Positions 36,746 to 48,915 of a stretch of 64,000 nucleotides of DNA are shown piece by piece. Each line of letters begins with the position of its first letter. The stretch's first letter is position 1. This DNA is from Torymus aiolomorphi. Its lineage: Eukaryota; Arthropoda; Insecta; Hymenoptera; Torymidae. The stretch is from positions 222,878,876 through 222,942,875 of the forward strand of contig CM070873.1 in assembly GCA_036365515.1 (NCBI GenBank), written 5' to 3'. A program made the translations under genes and the position numbers. Below the pieces are notes generated by a model. It made no database searches. It worked only from the letters and a program-made list of their open reading frames with translations, and was not told where the DNA came from.

Positions 36746-36970
36746 CTGATAAGAATTTTTCCATCGGTCTTACAGTCTTACAAATTAAATTAAAATAATT
36801 AATATTTATGGCAGTCAGATTGCCCTTGTTTATAATCACCCCCGCAGAATCTGAAATAAAAACTTAATTAAATTCTGGAAAAAACTTTGTTAGCAAAGGA
36901 CGATCTGACTGCCCACCACCACCACATTGTCCGACGTTTCGAGCCTGCTCCGGCTCCTCCTCAGGGACTG
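36746..36970 (-). mobile_element. 225-bp insertion with 13-bp target duplication
   Basis: Flanked by AACTTTAAAAAAA on both sides (36733-36745 and 36971-36983). Block B has a single AACTTTTGAAAAAAA at the same place, the empty site. A long A-rich target duplication is typical of retro-insertion by target-primed reverse transcription. Non-coding. On the minus strand it begins with a hammerhead-like motif. Inner inverted words GGCAGTCAGAT / ATCTGACTGCC. Confidence 0.7.
36927..36970 (-). ncRNA. Hammerhead ribozyme-like motif
   Basis: Minus-strand order: GTCC (36968-36965), CTGAGGA matching the CUGANGA core (36964-36958), one unpaired G, stem II GAGCC/GGCTC (36956-36952 with 36945-36941), GAAA (36940-36937), C, GTC cleavage triplet (36935-36933), then GGAC (36932-36929) pairing with GTCC as stem I. 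The almost absent stem III with palindromic ACGT is like the small type I hammerheads described in Penelope-like elements, thought to act as dimers. The extra G before stem II departs from consensus. Activity is not shown. Confidence 0.45.
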
Positions 36971-38504
36971 AACTTTAAAAAAAAACAACGAATGGACTTG
37001 AAAATTTATTTACAAAGAGCTTGTGTCAATGCAAGCCCAAAACTGTAAATTGAATATTGGCGATGTTATTGAAGGTCGAATTTTTTTTTGTCCTTAATTG
37101 CAAATTGCGCCACGTCTACAAAAATCGTTTCTCATAGTGAGGAAAAATTGTTCGTATAAAGAAACTCCTCAACTTTAATATCCATTTTGAAAAATTAAGA
37201 AACTTTGATTTTTATGGATTTTATCGACTTTTTTACGCGGTCACCTTTTTAGACGCGACGTCTAAAAGTCGAAAACACGTCCTTAATTTTTTTTTTTTTT
37301 TCGGAATCGGAAGTACACCATTGGAAAGGGCTTATTTTTTGCTATTTAAAAAAAAAAAAGTTTATGATTCGATCATTAGACTCGGAGCTATTAATGAAAA
37401 CGTGTTTGCAGCGATTCAAGACGTTCTATTCAAAATTGTGCTCCCGGCTTGCGCGTGTAGTATCTTTAATTCATACAATAACTTTTCCCAAAATTTGCAT
37501 AAAAAATAATTGATAGATTTTCCGCAATCATCGTCGAGAGAGAAAAAAGTATTGCGCGCGCTCAGCGGGGACGCGCCGCACAGTAGGCAGAACTGGAAAA
37601 TTTTGTGTCAAAATCGTAGAACTTCGCGAAAAAAATTTTTAGCAACTTAAAAATTTAGCAACTTACAGATGAGCTTGTGTACAATTGAGGAAAATTATTA
37701 GATAAAGAAAAAAAATTGCTGAGATATTTGAATCGAATGTATAGCATTCGAAAGAGCATTAAAATACCTATATTTTCTAAAAAAAAAAAAATTCTCTAGC
37801 TATCACGGTTTTTTTGTTATTAACAAAAACGTGTTTTTTTCTTAAAAAGCTTACAACTCCTAAACTAAACGGTCAATTTTCTTGAAAAAAATTATTATAA
37901 TGCAAAATATAAATAGCTATAATCTGTAAAAATTTGAATCCATTTTGTCGACTAGTTTTTGAGAAAAAAATTGAAATGTGAAAAAAATGAGTTTTGTATG
38001 TACAACGATTACTGGAGTAAAATTGACTTAATCGCTTTGAAATTCCTTGTAGAGGTAGATTTTGGATAGTCCTCGGTCGAGTTCGTTGGGCAAAATGATT
38101 TGTCCATAAATTTCAGAGATATTTGAGGTTAAGATTTTTTAAAATTTTTTTCCAAATCGTAATTTCTCGAGAACGGCTTGATTAATCAGCTACAGATTTA
38201 TAGACAATTTTGTGTGTGATATAGATATTATGTATGTGAATTTTTATCAAGATCGTATGATTACTTTTTGAGATATTTGATATTCAAAATTTTCGTATTT
38301 TTGAAAGTTATTTTCATTGTTGCATGATAACAGAGAGAAATTGTTATAATTTCTTTGAAATTTGGTGATGATGTAGAGTATGTATGTTATGTATTATATA
38401 TGTTCTTAAGGTAAAAAAATTCGTTTATGAATTTCAGAGATATTTGAGATTGAAACTATTTTAGCACTCTTTTCAAATCGTATTTTTTCGTGAACAGCTG
38501 TATA

Positions 38505-38995
38505 TATACTAGAAAATGGAAATGACGCGTGCTCGCGTGCGTGTTGTTTACTTGCTTTTATTTTTTATTAAAGTTAATTTACAGCGCGCTTTTCTCACCA
38601 TACAAAATAAAGTATTAAATTTTAAAATTGGAATTAAAAATTAATTAAAGGAATCAGTAAATTAAGTTTGAGGAAGCGACGTGCCAATGAATTGGCAGCG
38701 GTTTTTAAATTATGTGTGAAAAATAAATAAAATAATTGATTGTAATATTATCGTCAAAACCTTTTAAAATTCCTAAATAACCTTTACTTCAAATTATATT
38801 TTCTTTGTGAAATTTCACACATAGGGTACGTGTATCTAGTAGTATGCTGTCCGTATTTATGTGCTCTTTCTGCAATTTCCGATCTAAGAAAAAGGTTCTA
38901 ACCTTAAAATTAATAAATGGCTATTACAAATCAAAAGCAGGTACACAACACGCGTGCATAGCGCATAGCGCATGTCATTTCCATTTTCTAGTATA
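38505..38995. mobile_element. ~490-bp MITE with TATACTAGAAAATGGAAATGAC termini
   Basis: Terminal inverted repeats of about 22 bp (TACTAGAAAATGGAAATGAC / GTCATTTCCATTTTCTAGTA). Its interior includes the GAGGAAGCGACGTGCCAATG..GGCAGCGGTTTTT motif found at the end of the GT-associated repeats. A matching copy lies in block B at about 56966-57456. Confidence 0.6.
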
Positions 38996-39293
38996 CATAA
39001 ATGCGTTCCCGAATAATTACGATTTTGAAAGAGGGCTAAAATAGTTTTAACCTCAAATATATCTGAAATTCATAAACGAATTCTTTTACCCTAAGAACTC
39101 TTCTAATAAATAATATACAAACTCTATATCTCCACCAAATATCAAAGAAATTAAAATAATTTTAATGTAGTTTTATTGTGCGACAACAAAGAAAGTCATT
39201 TTTTTGCCTGGCGGGCCAAAAGTACCACTTTTGCTCCCGGCACCCGATCGCGAAGGTTGTATTTTCGGCCTCGCCAGGCAAAGAAATCGTATA

Positions 39294-39411
39294 TGCACCT
39301 CGGGAGCAAATAAAGAATGCCTCAGATCGCATGTTTGTCACCCGAGCCGAAGGCTCGGGTGACAATTTCCATGCGATCTGGGACATTCTTTACTTTTACT
39401 CCCTAGGTGCA
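39294..39411. repeat. 118-bp hairpin, complete
   Basis: TGCACCTCGGGAGC..CAGATCGCATG..GTCACCCGAGCC-GAA-GGCTCGGGTGAC..CATGCGATCTG..CTCCCTAGGTGCA. The arms differ by small indels and substitutions, so they can be told apart. In block B only one arm survives. Confidence 0.8.
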
Positions 39412-39591
39412 TAATATACTATTCAAAAATACTAAAATTTTAAATATCAAACATCTCAAAAAATAACCATATAATCTGAATGAAATTTCACACAGGTATT
39501 GCCTATATCGCATACAAAATAGTCTATAAATTTCAAGCTGATACATGAAGTCGTCATTGAGAAATTACGACTTTGAAAAAAACTGTAAATA

Positions 39592-40774
39592 GTACGGGCG
39601 CTGGGGGTCTTTGTATACATTTTCCCGTCCCCTCGGTACCTTGGTGGCTTCTTATGTTTTTTGGTGTGCTAAATCCATTTTTCAAGGTTACCAGGCCGAA
39701 AAGTGGTTAGTTTATTTATTATTAACATTTTTTATAAACAATATAAAAAATTTTATATTTTCGATTTGAAAAAAATACCATGCTATTCTCTGACATTTTC
39801 TGAGCAAAAATGGTCCTTATCAACTTTTCCCTCCGACCCATAGTTTCCGAGAAAAAAATTCCCAAAGTTTGAAAAAATGTAATTTTTACGAATTTCAATT
39901 CTATACTACACATTTATACTGAATATTTTTTCAACTTTACACATCGTAACATGTTCTATAAAAGTTGTACTTTTAAGGTTTGAAAATGTAGTTGTATAAT
40001 TATTAGCGTATTTTTCAATAACAAAGCCCAAAAGAGCAAGCGGCTCGCGCGCATATTGTGTCGGCCGGCGCGGCTTGGCTTAGGGAGGCGAGCGCGAGCT
40101 TGGCAGCTTGGTTCATGTACATTTTGAAATTTATACTGTAACTTTGGTCTCAAAACAAATAAGTGGTCAGATTTTTCATTATCGAACAATTTTGGGTTAA
40201 GACTCGAGTATGTTAAATCGTTTCTATTTTGTCTTGACATTGAGATAAATTTAAGGTGCGTTTAGTATCTACATCTTGCTTTATTACTATTAAAATAAAA
40301 TTTGGAAAATAAAAATAAAGCCGCTTGCTCTTTTGGGCTTTGTTATTGAAAAATACGCTAATAATTATACAACTACATTTTCAAACCTTAAAAGTACAAC
40401 TTTTAGAGAACATGTTACGATGTGTAAAGTTGAAAAAATATTCAGTATAAATGTGTAGTATAGAATTGAAATTCGTAAAAATCACATTTTTTCAAACTTT
40501 GGGAATTTTTTTCTCGGAAACTATGGGTCGGAGGGAAAAGTTGATAAGGACCGTTTTTGCTCAGAAAATGTCAGAGAATAGCATGGTATTTTTTTCAACT
40601 CGAAAATATAAAATTTTTTATATCGATTATAAAAAATGTTAATAATAAATAAACTAACCACTTTTCGGCCTGGTAACTTTGAAAAATGGATTCAGCACAC
40701 CAAAAAACATAAGAAACCACCAAGTTACCGAGGGGACGGGAAAATGTATACAAAGACCCCCCCAGCGCCCGTAC
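39592..40774. mobile_element. 1,183-bp foldback element with TA target site
   Basis: Ends GTACGGGCGCTGGGGG and CCCCCAGCGCCCGTAC flanked by TA on each side. The arms are about 450 bp and about 95 percent matching by eye, with a central region of about 270 bp (40047-40320). A TA duplication fits the Tc1/mariner superfamily, but the termini are not a known mariner sequence. No transposase ORF. Copy at 58001-59180. Confidence 0.7.
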
Positions 40775-42271
40775 TAAAAAGAATTTTAACCTTAAATGTC
40801 TCTAAAAATCATGAGACAATTCTTTTACCTAAAGGACTTATACGATAATATATAGACTCTACATCTCCACAAAATTTCAACAGGGTTAAACCAATTTTTG
40901 TTTTCTCTAGTTATCATGCGACAAAGAAAATAACTTTGTAAAATACGAAAATTTTGAAAATAAAATATTTCAAAAAGAAAATTCGCACACAGATTGTATA
41001 TATCACATGCAAAATCGTCTATAAATTTGGAGCTGGTACATGGAGCCGTTCTTGAGAAATTACGATTTGAAAAAAAGGTTAAAAAAATTTTAACCTCAAA
41101 TATTTCTGAAATTTCTGGACTAATCATTTTGCTGAAAGAACTCGACCGAGGACTATCCAAAATCTACCTCTACAAGGAATTTTAAAGCGATTAAGTCAAT
41201 TTTACTCCCATAATCGTTGTACATACAAAACTCATTTTTTTCACATTTCAATTTTTTTCTCAAAAACTAGTTGACAAAATGGATTCAAATTTTTACAGAT
41301 TATAGCTATTTATATTTTGCATTATCATAATTTTTTTCAAGAAAATTGACCGTTTAGTTTAGGAGTTGTAAGCTTTTTAAGAAAAAAAAAAAACACGTTT
41401 TTGTTAATAACAAAAGAACCGTGATAGCTAGAGAAATTTTCTTTTTTAGACATTATAGCTACTTTAATGCTCTTTCGAATGCTATACATTCGATTCAAAT
41501 ATCTCAGCAATTTTTTTTTCTTTATCTAATAATTTTCCTCAATTGTACACAAGCTCGTCTGTAAGTTGCTAAATTTTTAAGTCGCTAAAAATTTTTTTCG
41601 CGAAGTTCTACGATTTTGACACAAAATTTTCCAGTTCTGCCTACTGTGCACCACCGACGCCGCCGAAGAGAGGCGTGCGGCACCGGAGAGAGACGAGCGG
41701 CGCTCTGTCTCTCGCGCAGCACTTTCTCCCTCTCGCTCTCACGGGCACTGCTTGAGCACGCGCTATTCAAAAAATACAATTTTTCAAATTGTTTTTTCTC
41801 AGCAACTATTTCACCTAGAGACAAAAATTTTTTTTTAAATGAACATGCCGCGATTAGATCTACACGATTGTGCTAATGGCTTTAATAAAAAATCTTTATT
41901 TTCAGAATTATTACGTTTAAAATTCATACTTAATCTTTATTATTTAAATAAAAGATAGAAAGGTGTGATGTAAGCAAAGGCTTTTAAAGTTAATATTTCT
42001 AAAACGATATTTATTTAAAGTGATTTGCATAAATTCTTTATTATTACTTAAATATCTCAACTTTGTACATCCTTCAATTTAATCCCTGGAATTCCCGCTA
42101 ATTAAATTGCCATTAATATAATGACTTAATCTTTAATCCCCTAATCCTTAATCCCTTAACCCGGGAAAATATGACTATTAGGCGGCGTTAATTACTTCGT
42201 GTATAGGTAGTAGATGGAAATTCTGACCAATGGGTTAAAGGTATAGGTAATAAATTTGACAAAGGTTCTGA

Positions 42272-42497
42272 CCAATAGGGACTCAGGCAATAAAATGTGT
42301 AAGTTACGTCACGAAACATTATTCGAAGAATAGCATTATAGTTTTCGACGGCTACCCGATGAACTCGAATTTGTTTACAAAAACAGCCGAACGATTGAGA
42401 CGACAAACTAGAGAAATAAGTAGAGAAATTGAATTTAAATTAGACATAACTAGACAAACTAGAGAAATAAGTAGAGAAATTGAATTTAAATTAGAAT
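42272..42497 (+). pseudogene. 5' fragment of the TGCDTTS/CXC-family gene (block A copy)
   Basis: Encodes the same VFDGYP-containing segment as the start of the broken gene at 60682, in the same frame, for about 60 codons. After the shared sequence ends near 42453, a stretch of about 42 nt (ACAAACTAGAGAAATAAGTA and following) is repeated in tandem and the frame stops. It is a by-product of the segmental duplication, whose right breakpoint falls inside the coding region. Not expected to make a functional protein. Confidence 0.6.
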
Positions 42498-42534
42498 AAT
42501 TTTTAATTTTTTCTTCGGTAAGTCCCCATGAAAT

Positions 42535-42830
42535 TACTTAAGGAGCAACATGAGACCTTGAAAACTAAAATCTGTTGAGAAACAAAAAAGATTCCGGTGA
42601 TTTATCAATAATTCTTTGTAGTGATAATATCTAGTTTCTAGAATATCGCCATTTTGTGATAAAAGTTATCTTAGTCATGTTAAATACACTTTATTTACAA
42701 TGCATTGACTATCTCTGTCATTTTAAATAGATAAATCACACTACAACTATGGTTTTATTAAATTTTAGGTAACCTCTTCATTTAGCAATGCTTTCTGACT
42801 AGGGAGTCCAAGGAGAACCACCTTAAATCG
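42535..42830. mobile_element. Half of an 8089-type foldback element
   Basis: Ordered words GAGACCTTGAAAAC, AAAAGATTCCGGTG, TTTATCAATAATT, CTATGGTTTTATT and AACCACCTTAA match the right half of the element at 8089-8745. Diverged and without its partner arm. Confidence 0.45.
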
Positions 42831-44339
42831 AAAACTAAAATTTTTACTTGTTTATGTCACATTTATTGAAATTAATATCTTATCCAGTATTTAATTATCA
42901 TATTGATATAGTTTTCTGTTAAAGTATTAAAGTATGCCACATGGTGGCAATGTTACAACTGAGAAAAATGTATACATACATAATGTTATATAATAATTCA
43001 TCGCCTTAAAAAAGTTATCGTTTATCTTCAATACAATTTTTAAGATCACATAAGAATAAAAAAATATATAATTTGACTTTTTAATGTCTGCAATAACAGA
43101 CATTTTAAAAAGGTGTTATAACAAAAAATAATTTAAAATATTGTTTGAGTAATAATATAAAATAAAAATGATTTTATAAACTATTATTTGGGTAAGGTAT
43201 AACAATAATAACCAATGCATTAAATTCGTTGAAGAAGTTTTAATGTAGGCCATAGGCATGACCACAATATTTTCCAATATTAATCCCAGACATCACATAG
43301 GTACAGAAAAATGCGCATCTTAATACAGTGATCAAAGTAATTTTGAATGACGAAAAATGTACAGATTTTTAACACGAGAGACCTTGAGAAAACGAGATAT
43401 CATCTAGATTAAAAATGATGGTTAGTCATATTTTACACATTCGTAAATTTATTCTGTCGACCGTAATGCGTATCTTTTTGTTTAATGTTACATTACGCTA
43501 GAACGAACAATATTCATGTAAATATATTTTCTATCCATTTCTTATATCGGGCTTTTCCCTTTTTATCGACAAATTCACATTAATTCAGTTATTATGCTTT
43601 CTTGCAACATGACTTCTTAATTTACAAAATAAACCGTTGCTGCAATAATTCTATATAGTTTAAAAGCGGATTATTATACATGCCAATTTATGTCACTTCT
43701 ATCAGATTATTATAAAACTAATTTGTGGAAAAAATAATAAAAGTTCTTATTGTAAAATAACTAAAATAGTTATAAATCAGAATAATAAAATTTTATAAAA
43801 GAAAACTGAAGATTGTCATATTTTGTATGTATTATAATCCACTGTGGAGGTCTAACTATAGAGTAATACATATATTTATGTAAATGAATATTTATCTAGT
43901 AGCATATTTGCAGTTTGAGCAATACAATAAAATATTTGTTAATACTAACAAAATATTTATTAAATAGCCATCAGACAATTAAATCTAATGCTATGTTTAT
44001 AATTTTCTTAATATTTTCTCAATCTAAATTATCGTTTTCCTTTTAACATTCTAGAAGGGCTTTTCCCTACAATTAAAATAACGCACTAAATCAATACATG
44101 TCACTATGTATAATTACATTCGCTTGAATTAATATTACATTTCTTTTCTATAATTTTTTCGTTCTGCATGATTCAAAGTTACGTATAAAATTATAATTAC
44201 AGTGATTAATATATATTACAACGACGGCGAGTTTTCATTTTTTTTCGACACGTATCGAAACATCTTGAATTTCGATACAATATGTGCACAAAATGCGTGA
44301 TGCTTCGGTTTTTGTTAGAGTTAAAGAATTGCAACATAC
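42831..44339. other. AT-rich 3' flank of XRN2
   Basis: No coding sequence. Minus-strand transcripts of XRN2 would end here. Several AATAAA words on the minus strand (for example near 43950 and 43450) are possible polyadenylation signals, and the sequence alone does not choose between them. Confidence 0.45.
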
Positions 44340-47300
44340 TTATCGGCCACTCCAGCTACCTCTCTGGCCTCCTTGTCTATTATTTCCATAGTTCTGGCCC
44401 TAAAATACAAATTTACAAATGATTATACTATATATACAATTATTATACATAATTAGATTTCTTGATAATTATTATATTCACTCATATTCATAATTAATAA
44501 TCGAGGTAGTATCTCGACTTTGTATTAGTAAATTATATTTATAATTATTTTTTTAATTCTTATTTATTGTTTAATCATCATATTAAATTCTGTTATATAA
44601 AAAAGATTCTTCAATAAAAGATATTAAATTACCATTCAAGCAAACATTTATTTACAAGACAATACTCACTTGTTGATTGTAGGACCTGCCAGGCTGATTT
44701 GAGTTCTGGTAAGGTCGTACGCGTTGCTGCTGCTGCTGCTGCTGCTGCTGCGAGAAGCCGCCACGTTGCTGCTGATACGATTGATGGCCTGACTGTTGTT
44801 GATAATTATTCGACATGTAGCCACCCGACCAGGGGCCCGGCGCTGTGTAGTTGTTTGGTCGTGATTGATAACCGCATGACTGATAACTGGTTATCAGTCT
44901 GGCAGGATACCTGCCAGCGTGGTTTCTCGAGTCCTTTTGACGGTCCGACGAGTAGCCACCGATCTGGTAGCCGCGGGACGATTGCTGCAACGATTGCGGT
45001 GGCGGCACGTGGCCGTAAATAATGGGCTGTCGGTTGTTTTGGTTCGCATTATTCACGTGATGCCTATAAACAGTATGTTATTTCTCATATTTTGTCAACA
45101 ATGGGTGATTACGGTGATGTAATATTGTATTGCATCGAGTATTTGAATTTATCAATGGACTTACCTTAACATTCGATGACCTGCATCGCCCAACATAGCT
45201 TGTTTGTTAGAGGGAGTGAAACCAAGCTGTGGTTTCCAATGATTGTTTCCTTGATTCATTTGATCTAAGTCTTGTGGTTTTAATACCCGAGGTGGCTCCT
45301 CAGCTCCATTCAATCGTTTGGCAGAGAACATATAATCACTGTCATACTTAGGATCCCTGAATCTAACACTATATGAAAATATGAAAAAATATTAGCACAT
45401 AAGACAATATAAATATTATTTTGTACAGAAATTAAAATGTTTTTCAATAGATTTTAGGTATCATTTGAAATCAAATTGATGAATGAATTAAATAATACTT
45501 ACCACAAAATTCTATTATTTCTAACAGGCAGTGTATTGATAGGTGAAGGAAGAGTTGCGTCCTCGCCAAGGCAATCTTCGGATAATAAAACAGTTCCTCG
45601 CATACCATCTATGGAAATATCAACTTCTGTATCATAGCCAATTTCGTTTTCATACAAGCCTTTAAGGAATGTAAAACCACTGTTATCTGGCCCAACGTAA
45701 AGTCTATCATCTCCTCGAACATTACGCCTTTCTGTAAAAATTATTTTAACAAAAATTATTTTTCTAGAAACAAAATAAACTTATTAGAAGATAACAAATT
45801 TACTTACTTTCATCTTCTGTCAGCAATAGATAATATGGTTTCAAAGCTTTAAAAAGTCTTTCCTCCTCAACAAAAGGTAAAAGAGCTACTCCTTGCCAAG
45901 CAAATTTTTTTCCATTAAGATCTATTTTAAAGTCTTCTGGGTAAAAGTCGATGATTGCAGATGTCTGAAAAATATTAACCAATAATATATGCATTCTCGA
46001 TATAAAATTCTGTGAAAGAAATTATCTTTTAATTTACTTACAGGACTTTTCATTAGTTCGCCCCAGGGTGCTGGGACATGTTTACTACTAGCTGCTGGGA
46101 AGACACCCATCAACTGTTCAAGTGGTTTAAATGGAGCAGTTCCTTTCTCAAATTCAGTAGATAAACCACTAATATTCATAAAATCACTTGCAAATGGTGC
46201 ATAATGGTATGGGTAATACCATTTCCACGAAGCACATCCTTGATAATAGTAACGTAAAACCCAGCATAGTCCTCGTACATACTGAAGAGCTACATTGTTT
46301 CTAGAATTATAAAATTTTGGAATTATTAAACTTATTCTGTTAAAGAATGCTTATTGCTTTATGAATTATTTTATTTACCTAAACAGTAGATTATCTGGCA
46401 ATACATCAAACTTAGATTCATAGTATCTATCTTTGAAACCATCCTCCCAAAGTCGCACTTCATCATGTGCCTGATCATCTTCCATTTCTTCACTCTTACG
46501 TTTTTGACCTTTATTATTTGAACGTTGACCTTCAGGTACCATCATTTTCTGTAAAGCAAGAGTAGCATTTGTACCTTGTAGAGAACGTTCTACAGCGCTA
46601 GTATTATAGTTTCTTCCTTGCATTCGCATTTCATAAGCTTCATATCGAGCATTGAGTACAGGCATTACTTCTTTTCCTAAAGGCTGTAAAAAATAAATAT
46701 TGAGAGTTATAAATATTTTTATGACACCCATCAGAATGTAAATGTATAAACTTACCTTTGGTGCAAATTGACCAACTGGGGTCCAATTTGGTTTGTAATT
46801 ACTTATCGCTTCATTTCTTCTCCTCTTATTTTTCTCACGTGCTTTAAATGCCAATTCATTCTGTTGTCGCTTTTTAAAAATCTCATCTTCAACATTACCA
46901 AGATCAGATAAAATTAATTGAACTCTGTCTAAATTCACATCACCACTATTAGTCAAAAAACCCTGCAATAAATAAAAAATTTTTGTAAGTATTTAAAAAT
47001 AACCACTAACAATGTAGAAATATTAAAATTCATATTCTAAACTTACCCCTGTTTTATAAACAGTCTTCTTATACAAATTAACAAGCCTATCAATGGCATT
47101 CTCTCGAATTTCTAAAGAAGGTAAGTGAGGCAAAAAGTCATTTCCTACAAAGAAACACATGAATACCCAATCATCAATGGCCCTCTCAAAGTCATATTTG
47201 AAAGGTAAATTGGGCATCTGTAATTCTCTTTCTAAATATTCTCTAAGAACATTCAAACGCACAAAAATAAATTGACACTCTGCTCCAAAAGCTTTTTCCT

Positions 47301-48915
47301 CTTCCTTCTGGTTTGGTTCTGCACCTAGACAATCTTGCATTTCATGACCTATTTGGCCACAAATATCACAAGGTCTTGGCTTATTCGGTTTGAATTCTTC
47401 ACGAATAATAGTGAAATTAGGTTCATGTGTGGCCAGTCCCAACATTATCAAGTCAGCATCTGCTCCACATAAAACATGATGCGTGTTTGGATCATGATCC
47501 GGTTGTGCTGTAATAAAATAACATAGAAAATGAGAATTTTGTGAATTTAAATTTTATTTAAAGTAGGGTAAATATGGGTACTACGGCGGTATTTTTTTCA
47601 GGTTAGTTTAAAACGATTATATTTCGTCTCCATGCAAAAAAATTATGCTGATTCTTTTTAATAACGGAACTTAGGTATCATATCTATCGATTAAAGTACA
47701 ATTTTAGAACAAAAACTGATAAATAAATGTATAAAATGATTTTGAAAACAACATCTCTCTGCTGGTGTTACTGCGAAGCTGCTGCAACTACTGCGTTGGT
47801 ATTACGGTGCCATGTTAAAGCATAGAGAGAGCGCTCGCGCATGCGCAGAACCCCAAAAAGTACGTCGCTGGTATTACTGCGATTTTCCATAAGACTATAC
47901 AGCAGTAATATATACACAATAATACCCACATCCGCAGTAGTACCCACACTTACTTTACATTCTTCAAACTAGTATTTATTTTATTTGTAACATACCTCTT
48001 TGCCGTCTAATATAGTCCATAATTTTATGTTCTCCTTCACCAGGAACATTAGCGTCACTAAGTACAACTTTAATATTTTTCCAACCAGGATCATTGTTCA
48101 ACCTGTCATGTATATAATAGTGCAAACATTTCGATAATCTTGCCATAAATGGTGTACCCTAAAATATTGAAGTAAAATTTTAGATTAGAACACTGTGGAG
48201 CAAAACATTAGGGTTTTATTTTTGTACTATTTGTAAAAGAACTTACAGGTGTGATACAATTACTGTCAAAGTGGTCTTCTTTTGGCTTCTCTGGAGGCAA
48301 AAATACTCCTTTTGCAGCCAGCTCTGAGCGTATCCTAGTTATTTCTGTTAATTTCTCGGTGGCTTCTTTAGAAGCTCTGAAACGTCTAGATCTTTGCTGA
48401 TTCATTTTTGCTCTAGGAGCCACGCCATCAATGGCCATGTACAATAATTTTCTAGGTCGTACAATTCGAAATAATCTGTCTATACACTCAAAGATAGCTT
48501 CCATCATTTCATCCTCATTTTTTGGAGCAGGTCTATAAACAAAACATGTATGCATTAGACATGAAGTTAACTCAAATGACAAATGAACAAGAACAAAATT
48601 TTGTTTCAAAACATAAAATTTTTATGACTCACCTGTCCTCAGGATGTGTACAAGGATGTATAATACCGTTCATATCTAAATACAAATTATCAAACTCCAC
48701 CCCGTTCGGATTGGGCTCCAAAGTGTCGACTGGAACATTGATCCCTTCAACGTTGACAGGCTAAAAAAAGGAACCGAATTATTACTTCGAATAACTAAAT
48801 TTGAACTAATTAAGATTAAATTACGTTTTTGTATACAAACCTTGCTCTCGATACAGTCGATGATAACCGAGGGGTACTTTCGGCTGAGCCAACGGAAGAA
48901 TGCTGGTACTCCCAT
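44340..48915 (-). CDS. XRN2: 5'-3' exoribonuclease 2 (XRN2/Rat1), 13 exons, complete
   Basis: Nuclear 5'-3' exoribonuclease that degrades RNA downstream of poly(A) cleavage to release RNA polymerase II (torpedo termination) and trims rRNA and snoRNA precursors. Exons, minus strand: 48915-48841, 48760-48633, 48532-48247, 48158-47996, 47507-47047, 46962-46756, 46683-46379, 46300-46042, 45964-45808, 45731-45503, 45368-45165, 45063-44670, 44399-44340. All introns are GT-AG and phases agree, giving 975 aa (human XRN2 is 950). It starts [16 protein letters not shown], the invariant XRN N-terminus. Visible: [17 protein letters not shown] (res 51-67), [37 protein letters not shown], acidic DAD at 234-236, CCHC knuckle C264-C267-H272-C277, and [20 protein letters not shown] (329-348). 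Basic NLS-like KNKRRR and KGQKRK follow, then a Q/G/Y/R-rich tail with a nine-Q run encoded by CAG-like codons. Intron 4 is enlarged by a MITE. No disabling change seen. Confidence 0.97.
47562..47957. mobile_element. ~396-bp MITE in XRN2 intron 4
   Basis: Ends AGTAGGGTAAATATGGGTACT..GGCGG and CCGCAGTAGTACCCACACTTACTTTA are imperfect inverted repeats. The interior repeats TGGTATTACTGCG-type words. It accounts for most of the 488-bp intron, where the next largest introns are 270 and 134 bp. The intron's own splice sites lie outside the element. Confidence 0.65.

Larger units (their letters stand above)
37578..41649. repeat. 4.07-kb long inverted repeat (block A)
   Basis: Bounded by GCACAGTAGGCAGAACTGG and its complement. 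The arms pair over about 600 bp from the ends (words such as CGCGAAAAAAATTTTTAGC and GGTCAATTTTCTTGAAAAA occur in both orientations) and again more internally near 38400 and 39100. The centre holds three further palindromes (38505, 39294, 39592). No ORF of a transposase is seen. Counterpart at 56038-60053. Confidence 0.7.

Noticed and set aside
39178..40848. Paired short frames in blocks A and B (for example the 63-codon frames at 40451 and 58858)
   Set aside because: They lie in arms of foldback elements and are conserved only because the blocks are duplicated.
41585..41876. Overlapping sense/antisense frames at the end of the 4-kb inverted repeat (and at 59989-60280)
   Set aside because: A locally GC-rich CGCCGCCG/CTCTCTCGC segment at the repeat boundary keeps both strands open. 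No protein signature.
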